Shown: in pieces, positions 16,639 through 28,043 of the stretch
Numbering within the stretch: the first letter of the stretch is position 1
Layout: every line of letters starts with the position of its first letter
Assembly: GCA_035541475.1 (NCBI GenBank)
Contig: DATKND010000119.1
Coordinates: forward strand, 62,001 to 126,000
From: DASUFZ01 sp035541475
GTDB taxonomy: Bacteria; Myxococcota_A; UBA9160; SMWR01
Length of the DNA stretch: 64,000 nt
Direction: 5' to 3'
Position numbers and translations under genes: made by a program
The notes under the pieces: generated by a model
Databases searched by the model: none
Seen by the model: the letters and a program-made list of their open reading frames with translations, nothing else
What the model was told of the DNA's origin: nothing

Positions 16639-17235
16639 ATGCACGCGCGAGAGCGCGAACGACTCGCCGACGCGTTCCGCTTCGCGCTCGACGCCCACGC
16701 GGACCAACGGCGCAAGGCGAGCGACGCGCCGTACGTGAGCCACCTGCTGCAGGTGTCCGGCCTCGTGCTCGAGCACGGCGGTGACGCGGCGCTCGCGGCG
16801 GCCGGGCTGCTGCACGATGCGCTCGAGGACTGCGCGGACGTCGATCTCGCGATGCTGCGCGAGCGCTTCGGAGACGAGGTCGCGGGGGTCGTCGAGCGCT
16901 GCACCGATCTGCTACCGGGCGACCGCCCCGACGCGAAGTCGAGCTGGTCGCTGCGCAAGCAGTCGTACCTCGCGCGCCTGCGCGAGGCCGACGCGCGCAC
17001 GCGTCTCGTCGCGGTCTGCGACAAGCTCCACAACCTGCGCTCGCTCGTCTCCGATCTGCGCGCCGGAGGAAGGGAGACGCTCGCGCGCTTCAACGCGAAG
17101 CCCGAGCAGATTCGCTGGTACTACGAGAGCGTGCGGACCTGGCTGTGCGACGGCCTGCCGGCGCGGCTGGTCGACGAGCTCGACGAGCTCCTCGATACGG
17201 TGCGGGAGTTCGTGCCGGAAGAATCAGAATCCTGA
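16639..17235 (+). CDS. HD domain hydrolase, SpoT/MESH1-like
   Basis: 198 residues, a single HD domain. Ligand motifs appear in order: His of 'YVSHLLQVSG' (about 35), 'LLHDALED' (HD pair about 59-60 and the ED acid pair after it) and Asp of 'VCDKLHNLRSL' (about 125). This is the arrangement of the (p)ppGpp hydrolase domain of RelA/SpoT and of stand-alone small hydrolases, where manganese drives removal of the 3' diphosphate. No synthetase or TGS domain is present. Expected role: alarmone or other nucleotide hydrolysis. The stop abuts the convergent ybbP-like stop with no gap. Confidence 0.85.
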   Translation: MHARERERLADAFRFALDAHADQRRKASDAPYVSHLLQVSGLVLEHGGDAALAAAGLLHDALEDCADVDLAMLRERFGDEVAGVVERCTDLLPGDRPDAKSSWSLRKQSYLARLREADARTRLVAVCDKLHNLRSLVSDLRAGGRETLARFNAKPEQIRWYYESVRTWLCDGLPARLVDELDELLDTVREFVPEESES

Positions 17236-19800
17236 TCAACGCGCGGGGAGCTGGAGCAACGCGAGCGGGCGCTCGCGCAGCACCGCGCCGGACGCGAGCC
17301 GCGCTGCGGCGATGCAGGCGAGCGGGGCGCCGAGCGCGCCGGCCACGAGCGGTGCGGGGTCGGGCGTCCACGCCACGCCGAGCACGCCGCGCGCGAGCGC
17401 CGCGCTGGCCACCGCGCACACCGCCGTCCCCGCGAGCGCGGCGCAAAGTCCCAGCAGGCCGTACTCGAGGTCGTGCGCGCGGCGCAAGCGGCGGAAGTCC
17501 GCGCCGAGGACCTTCAGCAGATTCGTCTCGACCCGCCGCGCGCGCGCCCGATCGCGCGCGATCGCGAACACGACCGCGAGCCCCACCGCGAGCGAGAGAC
17601 CGGACGTGCCGCGCAGCGCCCACTCCAAGCGCGCGGCCAGGGTCAACAGGCGCTCGACCATGCGCGTCACGTCGACGCTCGACACGTTCGGAAAGGCGTC
17701 GGCCAGCGAGGCCTGGAGCGCCTCGCGTTGCGACTCGGGGAGCGCCGGCACCGAGGCGAGAAAGGTCTGCGGCGCCTGCTCGAGCACGCCGCTCTGGAAG
17801 AGCACGAAGAAGTTCGGCTCGAAGCTCTGCCAGCGGACCTCGCGCAGCGACACGACGCGGCCCTCGACCGGTACGCCCTGCACGTCGAAGGCGAGTGCGT
17901 CGCCGAGGCCGACGCCGAGTCGCTCCGCGAAGCCCTGCTCGAGCGAGATCTCGGCGGGGCCGTCTCCGCGCGCGCCGCCCGGCGAGAACGGCCGCCCGGC
18001 CAGCAGCCGCTCTCCCGGCGCGAGCTCGTCGCGGTAGCTCAGGTTGTAGCCGCGCGTGCGGAGCCGGCGGGCGTCGTCGCCGTCGCGGGCGAAGCGCGCG
18101 CGCGCCGCGGGGGCCTCGCCTGCGTCGCGATCGCGCACCGGCTCGCCGCGCAGCGTGGTCAGGCGCGCGCGCACGAGCGGCGACACGCGGGTGAGTCGGG
18201 CGCCGCGCGCAGCCACGTGCGCGGCCAGCGCCTCGCGCTGCTCGGGCTGGATGTCGAAGAGGAAGAGGCTCGGGAGCCCGCTCTCGTCGGGCGCCTCGAG
18301 ATCGCGGGCGAGCGAGGCGCGAAGCTGCGGGGCGAGGCCCTGAAGGAGCACGCAGAGCGCGAGCGCCGCGAAGCAGGAGAGCGCGCCGGCGCCGCCGCGC
18401 GAGAGCTCTCGCAGCGCGAGGCGGAGCTCGAGCCAGCGCGGCGACGGCCACGCCGCCGCGCGCAGCGCGCCGGCCCCGATCGCCGCGAGGAGGACCAGCG
18501 AGCCGGCGAAGAGTCCCGCGAACCACGCGCCGGCTGCGACGCCCGGCGCGCGCCACAGGCAGACGACGACGAAGAGCAGCGCGGCGGGAGCCCACGCCAG
18601 CGCTGCGAGCGGACGCGCGCCCGCGAGCGCTGGTGACGGCGCCTCGGCGAAGAGCTGCGCGGGCCGCAGCGCCCGAACTCGCGCGAGCAGCGGCAGACAG
18701 GACGCGATGCCGGCCGCGGTGGCGAGACCCGTCGCCACCGCGATGGCGCTCGCGCCGACGCGCGGAGCGAAGCCCGCCGGCAGGACGTCCTGCGCGAGCC
18801 ACGCGCAGAGCGGCAGCAGCAGCGCGCCGAGACCGCTCGCCAGCAGCCCGGCCGCGACCCCGAGCAGCGCGAGCTCCTGCAGGAAGATCTGCTCCGCGCG
18901 CCGCCGCGTCGCGCCGAGCGCGAGCAGGATCGCGACGTCGCCCTGGCGGCGCAGCAGGTGCGCGCGGAAGAGGTGCGCGGCGCCGACACAGGCTAGGAAC
19001 ACCGCCGCGAGCGAGACCAGCGAGAGCGCATCGGTCACCCGCGCCCACGCGCGCGAGAGCTCGCCAGCCGCCTCGCCGTGCGCGCGCACCTCGATCTGCA
19101 AATCGCTCCGAGCAACGCGCATCGCGTGCGCCACCGCGTCCGCGTCAGCGTCGGCGAGTCGGTAGAGGCGCCGGTACTCGACGCGGCTGCCCGTCGCGAC
19201 GAGCCCCGTCGCGGGGAGCGACGCCTGCGCCACGTAGACGCGCGGCGCGAGCGAGAGGCCGCTCGCGGCGCGGCCGCTGTCGCGCGTGATCGCGCCCTGC
19301 ACCGTGAAGCGCGCGCTGCCGAGCGCGATCTCGGCGCCCGGTCCGACTCCGAGCGCGCGCAGCAGCGCGGGATCGGCCCAGACCCCGTGCGACTCCCGCA
19401 GCGCACGCCGCTCGCGCGGGCCCGCCGCGCCGAGCCCTTCGAGCTCGATCTCACCGTAGAGGGGGTACGCGTCGTCGATCGCGCACAGCTCGACGAGCCT
19501 CGCGCGGCCACCCGCCGCCGCCATCGAGAAGAGCTCCACGCGCGAGGCGATCTCCGCGCCCGGACCGGCCTGCGCGTCGTAGCCCGCGATCTCATCGGCC
19601 GAGAGCGGCCTCCGCGACTCGACCACGAGGTCGCCGCCGAGCCAGGCCTGCGAGCGCGCGCGCAGCTCGGCGGAGACCGCGGACTCGAAGGCGTCGAGTG
19701 CGACGAAGCCCGCGAGGCCGAGCGCCAGGCAGGCGACGAAGGCCGCGGCGAAGCGCGGGTCGTTGCGGAGCTCGCGGAGTGCCATGCGGAGCGAGGTCAT
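17236..19800 (-). CDS. ybbP: FtsX-type ABC transporter permease, YbbP-like
   Basis: 854 residues with an N-terminal transmembrane helix (about 18-36), a large periplasmic MacB-PCD-like region, a first FtsX helix set (about 265-400), further helices, a second extracytoplasmic region and a final FtsX set (about 730-850). This duplicated layout is that of YbbP, the partner of the YbbA ATPase, a mechanotransmission or lipid/lipoprotein-handling transporter. The ATG at 19800 overlaps the stop of the ATPase gene (ATGA), and tesA is upstream, matching the conserved tesA-ybbA-ybbP order. The stop abuts the convergent HD gene. Confidence 0.9.
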   Translation of the reverse strand: MTSLRMALRELRNDPRFAAAFVACLALGLAGFVALDAFESAVSAELRARSQAWLGGDLVVESRRPLSADEIAGYDAQAGPGAEIASRVELFSMAAAGGRARLVELCAIDDAYPLYGEIELEGLGAAGPRERRALRESHGVWADPALLRALGVGPGAEIALGSARFTVQGAITRDSGRAASGLSLAPRVYVAQASLPATGLVATGSRVEYRRLYRLADADADAVAHAMRVARSDLQIEVRAHGEAAGELSRAWARVTDALSLVSLAAVFLACVGAAHLFRAHLLRRQGDVAILLALGATRRRAEQIFLQELALLGVAAGLLASGLGALLLPLCAWLAQDVLPAGFAPRVGASAIAVATGLATAAGIASCLPLLARVRALRPAQLFAEAPSPALAGARPLAALAWAPAALLFVVVCLWRAPGVAAGAWFAGLFAGSLVLLAAIGAGALRAAAWPSPRWLELRLALRELSRGGAGALSCFAALALCVLLQGLAPQLRASLARDLEAPDESGLPSLFLFDIQPEQREALAAHVAARGARLTRVSPLVRARLTTLRGEPVRDRDAGEAPAARARFARDGDDARRLRTRGYNLSYRDELAPGERLLAGRPFSPGGARGDGPAEISLEQGFAERLGVGLGDALAFDVQGVPVEGRVVSLREVRWQSFEPNFFVLFQSGVLEQAPQTFLASVPALPESQREALQASLADAFPNVSSVDVTRMVERLLTLAARLEWALRGTSGLSLAVGLAVVFAIARDRARARRVETNLLKVLGADFRRLRRAHDLEYGLLGLCAALAGTAVCAVASAALARGVLGVAWTPDPAPLVAGALGAPLACIAAARLASGAVLRERPLALLQLPAR

Positions 19801-20456
19801 GCGGCGAGCCGACCCGCGCGCAGGGTGACGCGACGGCGGCAGCGCGCCGCGAGCTTCTCGCTGTGCGTGACGACCACCAGCGCCGTCCCGCGCCGCGAGA
19901 CGAGATCGAAGAGCAGGTCGAGCGCCGCCTCGCCGGTCTGCTCGTCGAGGCTGCCGCTCGGCTCGTCGGCCAGCAGGATGCCGGGTTCGACGACGAGCGC
20001 GCGCGCGAGCGCCACGCGCTGGCACTCGCCGCCCGAGAGGCGCGCAGGCAGGTGGTCGGCGCGCGCGGAGAGGCCCACCTGCGCGAGCGCCGCCCGCGCG
20101 CGCTCCCTCGCGTCGCGGTCGCCGCGCAGCTCGAGCGGCAGGCTCACGTTCTCCTCGGCGCTGAGGCCTCCCATCAGGTGGAAGCTCTGGAACACGATGC
20201 CGATGCGGCGCGCGCGGAGATCGGCGAGCTCGCGCTCGGAGAGCAATGCGGTGTCGCGGCCGTCGATCTCGATGCGGCCGTGCGTCGGCACGTCGAGGCC
20301 GGCGAGCAGCGCGAGCAAGGTCGACTTGCCGCTGCCGGATTCGCCGAGCACCGCGAGCGTCTCGCCCGGCGCGACCTCGAGGTCGACGCCGCGCAGCACC
20401 TCGAGCGTCCCGGCCGGCGTGGCGAAGTGCTTGTGGACGCCCTGCGCGCGCAGCAC
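19797..20456 (-). CDS. ybbA: ABC transporter ATPase, YbbA-like
   Basis: 219 residues. Walker A 'GESGSGKST' (about 40-48), Q-loop 'IVFQSFHLM', signature 'LSGGECQRVALARAL' and Walker B 'ILLADEPSGSLD' followed by the H-loop 'VVVTHS' are all intact. It is of the MacB/LolD/YbbA type that powers FtsX-type permeases. I take the GTG at 20456, nine bases after the tesA stop; the start is uncertain because no strong ribosome site is present. Its stop overlaps the permease ATG, so translation is probably coupled. Confidence 0.9.
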   Translation of the reverse strand: MLRAQGVHKHFATPAGTLEVLRGVDLEVAPGETLAVLGESGSGKSTLLALLAGLDVPTHGRIEIDGRDTALLSERELADLRARRIGIVFQSFHLMGGLSAEENVSLPLELRGDRDARERARAALAQVGLSARADHLPARLSGGECQRVALARALVVEPGILLADEPSGSLDEQTGEAALDLLFDLVSRRGTALVVVTHSEKLAARCRRRVTLRAGRLAA

Positions 20457-20464
20457 CCGGAACC

Positions 20465-21103
20465 CTATCTCGCGAGCAGCGGGAGCAGCGCCGTCAGCAC
20501 GTTCTCGACCACGCGCTGGTAGCCCTGCGCATTCGGATGAATCCCGTCCGCGAGGTTCAGCTCGGGTCTCGCCGCGACGCCCTCGAGCAGGAACGGGAGG
20601 AGCGCCACGCCCTGTGTCTTCGCCAGATCCGGGAAGAGCGCCTCGAACTGCCGCGTGTAGTCGGGTCCATAGTTCGGCGGGAGCTTCATGCCGGCCAGCA
20701 GCACGCGCACGCCTGCGCTCTTCGCGAGCTCGATCGCCCGCTCGAGATTCCGACGCGTCGTGGCGAGGTCGAGCCCGCGCAGGCCGTCGTTCGCGCCGAG
20801 CTCGAGCAGCACGACGTCTGGCTTCGCGCGGAGCTGCCACTGGAGGCGCGAGACGGCCGACGCCGAGGTCGAGCCGCTGATGCCCGCGTTGATCACGCGG
20901 GCCCCCGGATGGCCCGATTGGTGGAGGCGCTCCTCCAGCAGACTCGGATAGGACTGCTCGGGCGAGACGCCGTAGCCCTCGGTCAGCGAGTCGCCGAGAC
21001 ACAGGATCACAGGCCCTTCGCTGCTCGCGCCGAGCTGGAGCGCGCACGCGAGCGCGAGGGCGAAGGCGAGCCGCGCTCGCCGGCGAATCCACAGCGACTC
21101 CAT
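20465..21103 (-). CDS. tesA: GDSL-type esterase, TesA-like lysophospholipase/thioesterase
   Basis: 212 residues. N-terminal signal peptide (about 1-27), then SGNH blocks: 'LCLGDSLTEGYG' (block I, nucleophile Ser), the Gly of 'NAGISGSTSASA' (block II), 'LELGANDGLRG' (block III Asn) and 'DGIHPNAQGY' (block V, Asp and His). TesA acts in the periplasm on lysophospholipids, thioesters and small esters. It is the first gene of the tesA-ybbA-ybbP operon and divergent from gcvP; the two start codons regions lie about 50 bases apart, and the shared promoter must fall there. Confidence 0.92.
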   Translation of the reverse strand: MESLWIRRRARLAFALALACALQLGASSEGPVILCLGDSLTEGYGVSPEQSYPSLLEERLHQSGHPGARVINAGISGSTSASAVSRLQWQLRAKPDVVLLELGANDGLRGLDLATTRRNLERAIELAKSAGVRVLLAGMKLPPNYGPDYTRQFEALFPDLAKTQGVALLPFLLEGVAARPELNLADGIHPNAQGYQRVVENVLTALLPLLAR

Positions 21104-21152
21104 GCCGTTCCTCGTGGCCGCGCGCTCCGACCACACTACCCTACGGGCCTTC

Positions 21153-24053
<2,901 letters not shown>

Positions 24054-24136
24054 GCCGGGAGATTTCGCTCGAGTCGGCGCGACGCTCCACCGAAGGGTGA
24101 CGCAACAGATCCGCGAGGCCGGTCGCGAGGTGTCAC

Positions 24137-24445
24137 ATGGCGGAGTCACTCTTCGAGTTCGTCGCGGCCCGCCTCGAAGAGGCCACGTCTCTCGACAAGC
24201 TCGAGGCGCGCGGGACCGTGCGCATCGCGCTGAAGGAAGCAGGCCTCGACCCCCGCAGCGTGACGGTCGAGCAGATGGCCGTGTTGCTGGTGCGAGCCAT
24301 GCCGAAGGAACTCGGGTCCCGGGGCATCGAGCGCGCCGACGAGGTCTGCCGGGGGCTGGTGACCGCCGTGAAGGGCTTCTCCGAGGTCGCGACGACTCGC
24401 GCCGAGACCCCCGAAGACATCTTCCGCCGGCTCGGCACCCGGTGA
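24137..24445 (+). CDS. small helical protein of unknown function
   Basis: 102 residues, start ATG 24137 with GAGG six bases upstream. The sequence is predicted mostly alpha-helical, acidic at the N-terminus ('FEFVAARLEEATSLDKLEARG') and basic near the end. No signal peptide, membrane segment or cysteine pair. No family recognised. It is followed 13 bases later by a 7-bp hairpin that may end its transcript, and then by a structured 313-base gap before a LuxR-type regulator. It lies 83 bases after gcvP with the same orientation. Confidence 0.65.
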   Translation: MAESLFEFVAARLEEATSLDKLEARGTVRIALKEAGLDPRSVTVEQMAVLLVRAMPKELGSRGIERADEVCRGLVTAVKGFSEVATTRAETPEDIFRRLGTR

Positions 24446-24458
24446 CGGAAATGAGGCG

Positions 24459-24477
24459 TTCCCCCTGAATGGGGGAA
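24459..24477 (+). terminator. hairpin after the small helical protein gene
   Basis: ttccccc-tgaat-gggggaa, a perfect 7-bp stem with a 5-base loop, 13 bases after the stop at 24445. No run of T follows, so termination, if any, would be weak or Rho-dependent. Confidence 0.45.
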
Positions 24478-24508
24478 GACGCGGCTGCGCGCCCCGTGAT
24501 AGAAGATG

Positions 24509-24521
24509 TGACGGGACGTCA
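24509..24521. promoter_or_regulatory. tgacg-gga-cgtca inverted repeat
   Basis: Perfect 5-bp arms around three bases, in the gap before the LuxR gene. It could be an operator for that regulator or another dimeric protein; no second copy was noticed. Confidence 0.3.
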
Positions 24522-24630
24522 GGAGACGGTGCCTCTCGCGGACGAGGGACCAACAGGGGCACACAGCCCACAACGGATCCTGACGACCTCCTCGGTAGAG
24601 GATTCAGCAACACGACTTGCGCACACGGTG

Positions 24631-24658
24631 GGGCCCATCCCCGATTGGGGGTGGGTCC
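24631..24658 (+). other. imperfect G/C-tract hairpin upstream of the LuxR gene
   Basis: Left arm gggcccatcccc and right arm gggggtgggtccc pair around a GATT loop with one bulge and one mismatch. It is 100 bases before the LuxR start and would be strong in RNA. It may be an attenuator or a leader structure; this is inference. Confidence 0.35.
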
Positions 24659-24758
24659 CACCCATTTGTGGGGCGCACTTCGTGACGCGAGCGTGAATTC
24701 GCTCCCCCACGGGGTTCGATGGCGTATACTGGGGCTTTCCTCGCCACGGGGGCCCTCG

Positions 24759-25940
24759 TTGAGCATCGAACGCCAGGCGCTCTCGCTCGTCTCGCGCATC
24801 TACGAAGCGGCGGGCGAGACCTCGCCCTGGCAGCCGTTCGTCGACGAGCTCGCCGAGGTGTACGGAGCGGCGGTCGGATTCGCCTCCCAGCTACCCGGCT
24901 TCCCGGTGCAGGGGGCGTTCACGCAGCACGGCCTGCAGCACCCCGACCCCGCGTATCTCGACGTCTTCGTCGAGCACCACAAGCGCGGGTTGCCCTGGGC
25001 CGTCGCCTACGTCCGGAACTTCGTCGGACGCTTCGGTCTCGCGAGCGAGGTGTTGCCCGACTCCGCGGTCGCCGACACCGATTACTACCACGACTTCATG
25101 AAGCCCCTGGGACTCGCAGCGTGTGGTCCGATGGGCCACACCGTCGCGATGGAGGAGGGACGGCCCTCTGCGGTGATTGCGCTCTTCAAGCGCGAAGGCG
25201 AGCGTCCGTGGCGGTCGCGCGATTGCGCGCTCGGAGACCTGCTGGTACCGCATCTCGCGCGCGCGTACGAGCTGCGCCAGCGCGCACACCAGACCTCGGC
25301 GCTCGCCGAGGCGCTCGACCGCCTGCCGACCGGCGTAATGCTGCTCGACGCACGCGGCCACGTCGTGCTGCGCAACCGCAGCGCCGATCGCATCCTCGAG
25401 CTGGAAGACGGCCTGATGATCCACGAAGGCGTGCCGCGGGCGGTACGCGCCGCCGACAACTCCGTGCTCCAGCAGATGATCCGTCAGGTGCTCGACGCCC
25501 ACACCGCGGGCCGTACGACCGACGGCAACGTGATGGCGTTGACGCGCCCGTCCGGCCGGCGCGCCTTCCCGTTGATGATGTCGTCGCTGCTCTCGGCGGG
25601 TCCGGGCCATACCCTGCACGACGCGCTCGCCGTCCTCTACATCACGGACGTCGAGGGGCAGATGCTCCAGCGCAGCGAGCCGCTGCGGAAGCTCTACGCG
25701 CTGACGCAGGCCGAAGTCGAGCTGGTCGAGCTGCTGTGCGACGGCTGGTCTCTCGAGGAGGCCGCATCGCATCGCGGCGTCACGATGAACACGGCGCGCA
25801 GTCAGCTCAAGCAGATCTTCTTCAAGACGGGCACCAGCCGGCAGAGCGAGCTCGTCCGGCTGGTGCTCGCGGGCGTCGCGCGGATCCGCGAAGCTGGACA
25901 GGAGTCGAAGAACGGACGCGCCCGGGGAGACGATCGATGA
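24759..25940 (+). CDS. LuxR-family transcriptional regulator with N-terminal PAS-like region
   Basis: 393 residues from a TTG at 24759, the last start before the conserved 'IERQALSLVSRIYEAAG' helix; the exact start is uncertain. Residues about 10-180 look like a sensory domain; about 195-300 ('ALDRLPTGVMLLDARGHVVLRNRSADRILE') is PAS-like. The C-terminal ~65 residues ('YALTQAEVELVELLCDGWSLEEAASHRGVTMNTARSQLKQIFFKTGTSRQSELV', as separate helices) form a LuxR/NarL helix-turn-helix. Its stop overlaps the ATG of the diiron protein (ATGA), so the two are translated together, and the regulator may respond to the diiron enzyme's substrate. No phosphoacceptor domain is seen. Confidence 0.85.
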   Translation: MSIERQALSLVSRIYEAAGETSPWQPFVDELAEVYGAAVGFASQLPGFPVQGAFTQHGLQHPDPAYLDVFVEHHKRGLPWAVAYVRNFVGRFGLASEVLPDSAVADTDYYHDFMKPLGLAACGPMGHTVAMEEGRPSAVIALFKREGERPWRSRDCALGDLLVPHLARAYELRQRAHQTSALAEALDRLPTGVMLLDARGHVVLRNRSADRILELEDGLMIHEGVPRAVRAADNSVLQQMIRQVLDAHTAGRTTDGNVMALTRPSGRRAFPLMMSSLLSAGPGHTLHDALAVLYITDVEGQMLQRSEPLRKLYALTQAEVELVELLCDGWSLEEAASHRGVTMNTARSQLKQIFFKTGTSRQSELVRLVLAGVARIREAGQESKNGRARGDDR

Positions 25941-27046
25941 GCGCGGTTCGCGAGGACCTGCCCGAGACCCATCCCGCCGGCACCGACGAGGTCGGCGCCG
26001 CGCTATGCGCGATCTACAACTGGAACTACGAGCCCGAGCTCGACGCGCTCCGCACCCTCTACGCGAACGCGCTCGAGCGCCAGTGGATCGCCGTGCGGGA
26101 TCTCGACTGGGAGCGCGGCGTCGATCGCGACGCCTTCTCGGAGACGTTCTCGCTCGGCGGGCTGCCGGTCGCGCGCACGCAGTTCTGGAAGTCACTGCCG
26201 GCCGACACGCGCTGGGAGGTCGCGCGTCGCTCGGCCTCGTTCCTGCTGTCGAACTTCCTGCACGGCGAGCAGGGCGCGCTGATGGTGGCGGGCCAGCTCG
26301 TGTCCGCGGTGCCGCACATGGACGGGAAGTTCTATGCGGCGACACAGACCCTCGACGAAGCGCGCCACGTCGAGGCCTTCGCCGCTTATGTGCGCCTGCT
26401 CGACGAGGTGACGCCGATCTCGCCGGGCCTGAAGCGTCTGCTCGACAACGTGCTCGCGGCAGAGGACTGGCGCTTCAAGGCGGTCGGCATGCAGGTCGTG
26501 GCCGAGGGGCTCGCGCTCTACGCGTTCCGCGACATGCGCAACACGACGCGCGAGCCGTTGCTGCAACAGCTGCTCACCTACGTCGCGCGCGACGAGGCAC
26601 GCCACACGGGCTACGGCATCAAGTACCTGTCGGCGGTGGTGCCGCAGTGCTCCGACGCCGAGCGCGCCGCGCTCGAGGACTTCGCCTTCGAGTCGGCGCG
26701 GCTCCTGATCGACTCGCGCGCGGGGCAGTCGCTGCGCGATCAGGTGCTCGGCATCTGGCGATCGGCGGGAGTCGATCCGATCGAGGCGATGCAGAAGCTC
26801 GCCGCCGAACGCGACGTGGTGGCCGCGGCGATGGCGAAGAGCGGCGGGCGTCTCGGGCCGGTGTCGGGCTTCGTGATCCCGACCTTGCGCGCGATCGGCC
26901 TCTACAGCGATCGCATCCGCGCCCACTTCGCGGAGATGTTCGAGGCCAACGTCGCGGCGCCGCGGGCGCGCGACCTCGCCACGGCCGGGGCGGACCTGCC
27001 CGAGGACCTCGAGGCCTGGGTGAACGAGGGCTACGAGGCGCTGTAA
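25937..27046 (+). CDS. ferritin-like diiron protein (oxygenase/R2-like fold)
   Basis: 369 residues, all-helical. The diiron ligands are complete: E111 ('LHGEQGAL'), E141 and H144 ('DEARHVEAF'), E190 ('VVAEGLALY') and E220 and H223 ('RDEARHTGYG'), an E-(29)-ExxH-(45)-E-(29)-ExxH pattern as in R2-like oxidases and N-oxygenases. It should bind two irons and activate O2; the substrate is unknown. No signal peptide. It is coupled to the LuxR-type gene by a 4-base overlap and is the last gene of that operon; the convergent htpX follows across a repeat core. Confidence 0.85.
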   Translation: MSAVREDLPETHPAGTDEVGAALCAIYNWNYEPELDALRTLYANALERQWIAVRDLDWERGVDRDAFSETFSLGGLPVARTQFWKSLPADTRWEVARRSASFLLSNFLHGEQGALMVAGQLVSAVPHMDGKFYAATQTLDEARHVEAFAAYVRLLDEVTPISPGLKRLLDNVLAAEDWRFKAVGMQVVAEGLALYAFRDMRNTTREPLLQQLLTYVARDEARHTGYGIKYLSAVVPQCSDAERAALEDFAFESARLLIDSRAGQSLRDQVLGIWRSAGVDPIEAMQKLAAERDVVAAAMAKSGGRLGPVSGFVIPTLRAIGLYSDRIRAHFAEMFEANVAAPRARDLATAGADLPEDLEAWVNEGYEAL

Positions 27047-27099
27047 GCGCGCGGCGCCAATTGGCACCGAGTTCGCGCGAGCCGGGTCCGACCTCTGAA

Positions 27100-27126
27100 C
27101 TTCGCTCGGCTTCGCCTCGCTGCGCG
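27100..27126 (-). repeat. 27-base core of the interspersed repeat, copy C
   Basis: The reverse complement equals 5876-5902 of copy A exactly. It lies in the 85-base gap between the convergent stops at 27046 and 27132. The flanks have only faint similarity to the full copies, so this is a core-only or decayed copy. Confidence 0.7.
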
Positions 27127-27131
27127 CGGCG

Positions 27132-28019
27132 CTACGCGCCACTTGCTCGCAGCGCCGCGATGCGGTCGTCGAGCGGCGGGTGCGTGGCGAACAGACGCAT
27201 GATCGCGCCGTCGCCCGCGATCCCGAAGGCCTTCATCGCGCCGGGGAGCGGCTGCGGATCCCCCAGCTTCAGGCGCTCGAGCGCGCCGATCATGTTGGGC
27301 GCGCCCGCGAGGCGCGCGCCGCCCGCGTCCGCGCGGAACTCGCGCCGCCGCGAGAACCAGCAGACGATCAGGCTCGCGAGGATGCCGAGCAGGATCTGCG
27401 AGACCAGGCTCGCGATCCAGAAGCCGGGGCCCGGCCCGCGATCGCGCTCGCCGTCGCGACGCAGCATGTTGTCGACCGCGAAGCCGATCACGCGCGACAG
27501 GAAGACCACGAACGTGTTCAGGACGCCCTGGATCAGCGCGAGCGTCACCATGTCGCCGTTCGCGACGTGGCTGATCTCGTGGCCGAGCACCGCCTCGACC
27601 TCCGACGGCTTCATGCGCTGGAGCAGGCCCGTGCTGACCGCCACGAGCGCGTGATCGCGCCGCGCGCCGGTCGCGAAGGCGTTCGGCGCGTCGGACGGAA
27701 AGATCGCGACGGTCGGCATGCCGATCCCCGCGGTCTGCGCATGTCGCTGCACGGTCTGGACCAGCCAGCGCTCGGCGTCGCTCTGCGGCTGCTCGATCAC
27801 GTGCGCGCCCGTCGAGCGGATCGCGAGGAACTTCGACATCGCGAGCGAGATCAGGCTGCCCGAGAAGCCGATTACCGCCGAGTAGACGAGCAGCGCGCGC
27901 AGGTCGAGATCGACGTGATTCTTCGCGAAGATGCCCTCGAACCCCAGCAGCTGGAACACGATCGAGATCGTGAGCAGGACCGCGAGATTCGTGAGCAGAA
28001 AGAGCGCGATGCGCTTCAT
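27132..28019 (-). CDS. htpX: membrane zinc protease HtpX
   Basis: 295 residues. Two N-terminal helices (about 4-26 and 42-62), the zinc motif 'HEISH' at 147-151, two further helices after it (about 158-178 and 192-215) and the downstream Glu in 'EFRADAGGARLAG' complete the M48B protease. HtpX degrades damaged inner-membrane proteins under heat or envelope stress. The ribosome binding site GGGAGG, eight bases before the ATG, is fully paired in a hairpin (separate entry), so translation may be thermally or otherwise gated. Length and order are typical. Confidence 0.95.
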   Translation of the reverse strand: MKRIALFLLTNLAVLLTISIVFQLLGFEGIFAKNHVDLDLRALLVYSAVIGFSGSLISLAMSKFLAIRSTGAHVIEQPQSDAERWLVQTVQRHAQTAGIGMPTVAIFPSDAPNAFATGARRDHALVAVSTGLLQRMKPSEVEAVLGHEISHVANGDMVTLALIQGVLNTFVVFLSRVIGFAVDNMLRRDGERDRGPGPGFWIASLVSQILLGILASLIVCWFSRRREFRADAGGARLAGAPNMIGALERLKLGDPQPLPGAMKAFGIAGDGAIMRLFATHPPLDDRIAALRASGA

Positions 28020-28027
28020 GGGGGTGA

Positions 28028-28043
28028 CCTCCCGAACGGGAGG
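28028..28043 (-). promoter_or_regulatory. hairpin sequestering the htpX Shine-Dalgarno (RNA-thermometer-like)
   Basis: In the mRNA, CCUCCC-GUUC-GGGAGG forms a 6-bp all-GC stem. Its 3' arm is the Shine-Dalgarno, which ends eight bases before the htpX AUG. A second CCUCC lies just upstream, giving a competing register. The geometry fits a translational gate for a heat-shock gene; function is inferred. Confidence 0.5.

Larger units (their letters stand above)
24446..24758 (+). other. 313-base gene-free, hairpin-rich leader region
   Basis: The only gap over 300 bases in the window. It has no supportable gene and is less GC-skewed than its surroundings. It holds three dyads, listed separately, and a TATACT (24725-24730) 29 bases before the proposed LuxR start that could be a -10 box, though I see no -35 at the right distance. 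It may carry a terminator, a promoter and a structured 5' leader for the LuxR gene, or a small RNA. Confidence 0.45.

Noticed and set aside
12539..16738. A 1399-codon plus-strand frame across several genes
   Set aside because: It crosses recognised gene boundaries and is Arg/Ala-rich; it is a shadow of the glucosaminidase and FG-GAP genes.
24725..24730. TATACT as a promoter -10 box
   Set aside because: No acceptable -35 at 16-18 bases upstream, so it is not listed as a promoter.
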